NCBI GenBank assembly: GCA_964487525.1
Contig: CAZAQC010000037.1
Coordinates: 1-5,989, forward strand
Direction of reading: 5' to 3'
Source: UBA2177 sp964487525
GTDB taxonomy: Bacteria; Patescibacteriota; Dojkabacteria; SC72
Length of the DNA: 5,989 nt
Numbering within the stretch: the stretch's first letter is position 1; each line of letters starts with the position of its first letter. Positions 5,443 through 5,989 of this stretch are shown one piece after another. The notes under the pieces are model-generated. The model was not told where the DNA came from, searched no databases, and saw only the letters and a list, made by a program, of their open reading frames with translations. Both the position numbers and the translations under genes were made by a program.

Positions 5443-5511
5443 GTCTCTCTGGGCTATGTATGCATTAATATGCAAATCAAATATACATAGGCCCAGAGAA
5501 ACTCTTTTTTT
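5443..5511 (+). terminator. Strong rho-independent terminator of the 120-aa gene
   Basis: TCTCTGGGC-TATGTAT (5446-5461) pairs with ATACATA-G-GCCCAGAGA (5483-5499), 16 pairs with one bulged G, followed by seven T residues (5505-5511). The loop contains a small second hairpin, TGCAT/ATGCA (5461-5465 with 5470-5474). The T-tract runs straight into the next gene's promoter. Confidence 0.9.
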
Positions 5512-5519
5512 GTTATAAT
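5511..5519 (+). promoter_or_regulatory. Extended -10 promoter of the Nudix-like gene
   Basis: TGTTATAAT is a perfect extended -10. It begins at the last T of the preceding terminator and ends 5 nt before the ATG at 5525. The space leaves no room for a leader or SD, so a leaderless transcript is expected. No -35 match is seen; that position falls within the terminator stem. Confidence 0.65.
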
Positions 5520-5524
5520 CTCAC

Positions 5525-5989
5525 ATGGAAACTAAAGAAACATTTGATATTATAAATGAAAAAGATAAGGTAATAGGTACTGCAAGTAGAGAAGAATGTC
5601 ATAATAATCCAAATATAATTCATAGGGGTGTACATTTTACATTGTACAATATGAATTCTAAGGAAATTCTTTTTTCAAAGTTACCTGCCAGAAAGAAAAG
5701 AGATCAGGGTATGAATGTATTCTTAGGTGAACATGTAAAATCAGGAGAAACATATGTTGACGCATTAGTAAGAGGAGTGGAGGAAAAATTAGGTTTTGTA
5801 CCTGTTAATTTTAAAGAATTTGGTATTAAGATATTTGAAGAAGAAGATGAGAAAGAGAGAGCAAAGTTCTTTTTAGTATATGTAGATAAAGAAAAAGTAA
5901 TATTTGATAACAATGAGATAGAGGGTGAATGGTGGTTAGATGTAGAAAAGCTAAAAGATTTTAATGATAATGTAGGTCCAATTACTAAG
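5525..5989 (+). CDS. Nudix-fold protein (IPP isomerase/YfcD-like) with degenerate Nudix box, 3' end cut
   Basis: The 155 codons visible match the Nudix subgroup that includes isopentenyl-diphosphate isomerase and YfcD. It opens with FDIINEKDKVIGTASREECH (7-26), continues through HRGVHFTLYN and a basic KLPARKKRDQG stretch (52-62), and reaches the Nudix box. Against GX5EX7REUXEEXGU, the box at residues 69-91 keeps E75, R83, V85, E87, G90 and F91. It has Glu69 for the first Gly, Gly84 for the Glu of RE, and Lys88 for the second Glu of EE. These last two are normally metal ligands, so hydrolysis is doubtful. The end reads EGEWWLDVEKL, typical of the family's last strand and helix, so perhaps 10-20 residues are missing. 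The substrate cannot be inferred. The start is fixed by the close -10 box. Confidence 0.85.
   Translation, partial: METKETFDIINEKDKVIGTASREECHNNPNIIHRGVHFTLYNMNSKEILFSKLPARKKRDQGMNVFLGEHVKSGETYVDALVRGVEEKLGFVPVNFKEFGIKIFEEEDEKERAKFFLVYVDKEKVIFDNNEIEGEWWLDVEKLKDFNDNVGPITK

Larger units (their letters stand above)
4951..5444. repeat. 10-bp inverted repeat flanking the 120-aa gene
   Basis: ACCCAATCTA (4951-4960) in the leader is the exact reverse complement of TAGATTGGGT (5435-5444), which begins with the stop codon. In the mRNA the two could pair and bring leader and tail together, or they could be remnants of element ends. The span given covers both copies and the gene between them. Confidence 0.4.
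4908..5453. repeat. Imperfect direct repeat flanking the 120-aa gene
   Basis: TGGGTCTGTATGGG (4908-4921) and TGGGTCTCTCTGGG (5440-5453) agree at 12 of 14 positions and bracket the whole leader and gene. They are G-rich within AT-rich DNA, which makes chance less likely, but the second copy is partly explained by the terminator stem. Confidence 0.3.

Noticed and set aside
5704..5913. Minus-strand frame of 69 codons
   Set aside because: It is antisense to the Nudix-like gene and has no independent support.
1..5989. Alternative genetic code (UGA read as Gly or Trp), considered because of the candidate-phyla style
   Set aside because: All recognised genes read through with TGG for Trp, GGN for Gly and normal TAA/TAG stops, with no in-frame TGA needing recoding.

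Overview
The window is an AT-rich bacterial chromosome segment with compact gene packing. It carries ordinary housekeeping genes (gatB, rnhB, two tRNA genes) mixed with small or divergent proteins. The style suggests a small-genome bacterium, plausibly of the candidate phyla radiation (Patescibacteria): short intergenic gaps, strong use of AGA/AGG and TTA codons, few Shine-Dalgarno (SD) sequences, and -10 boxes lying almost on the start codons. No phylogenetic marker here fixes the lineage, so this placement is an inference. TAA and TAG end every complete gene and TGG encodes Trp; nothing suggests stop-codon recoding. I see no CRISPR array, transposase or rRNA gene.

Left part (1-2672, minus strand): a promoter drives tRNA-Thr(CGU). 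Fifteen bases later comes a Fic-fold protein with a degenerate active site and a C-terminal winged-helix-like segment. After 23 more bases comes gatB, which runs off the left edge. The three look co-transcribed. Middle (2724-3488): an unrecognised 206-aa protein on the plus strand converges on tRNA-Gly(CCC), which is encoded on the minus strand. A bidirectional-looking terminator hairpin separates that tRNA from the next gene. Then (3514-4226, minus strand) come a YtxH-like membrane-anchored protein and a small acidic secreted protein with a C-terminal membrane anchor. The second of these is divergent from rnhB (RNase HII, 4251-4874, plus), with only 24 bp between their start codons.

Right part (4875-5989, plus strand): a 120-aa membrane-anchored or secreted four-cysteine protein differs from everything around it. 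It has a classic SD, a leader of about 160 nt containing a long hairpin, less AT-rich codons and a strong terminator. It is followed at once by a Nudix-fold gene, cut by the right edge, whose promoter abuts the terminator T-tract and whose Nudix box has lost key residues.

Three themes stand out. Several genes share an extended -10 element (TGnTAnnAT-like) placed 5-8 nt before the start codon, which predicts leaderless mRNAs; one such element appears to be a two-way promoter. Two enzyme folds, Fic and Nudix, keep their scaffolds but lack catalytic residues. The four-cysteine gene sits in a unit bounded by short repeats and uses a different expression style. All alignments and pairings were done by eye, without database searches.
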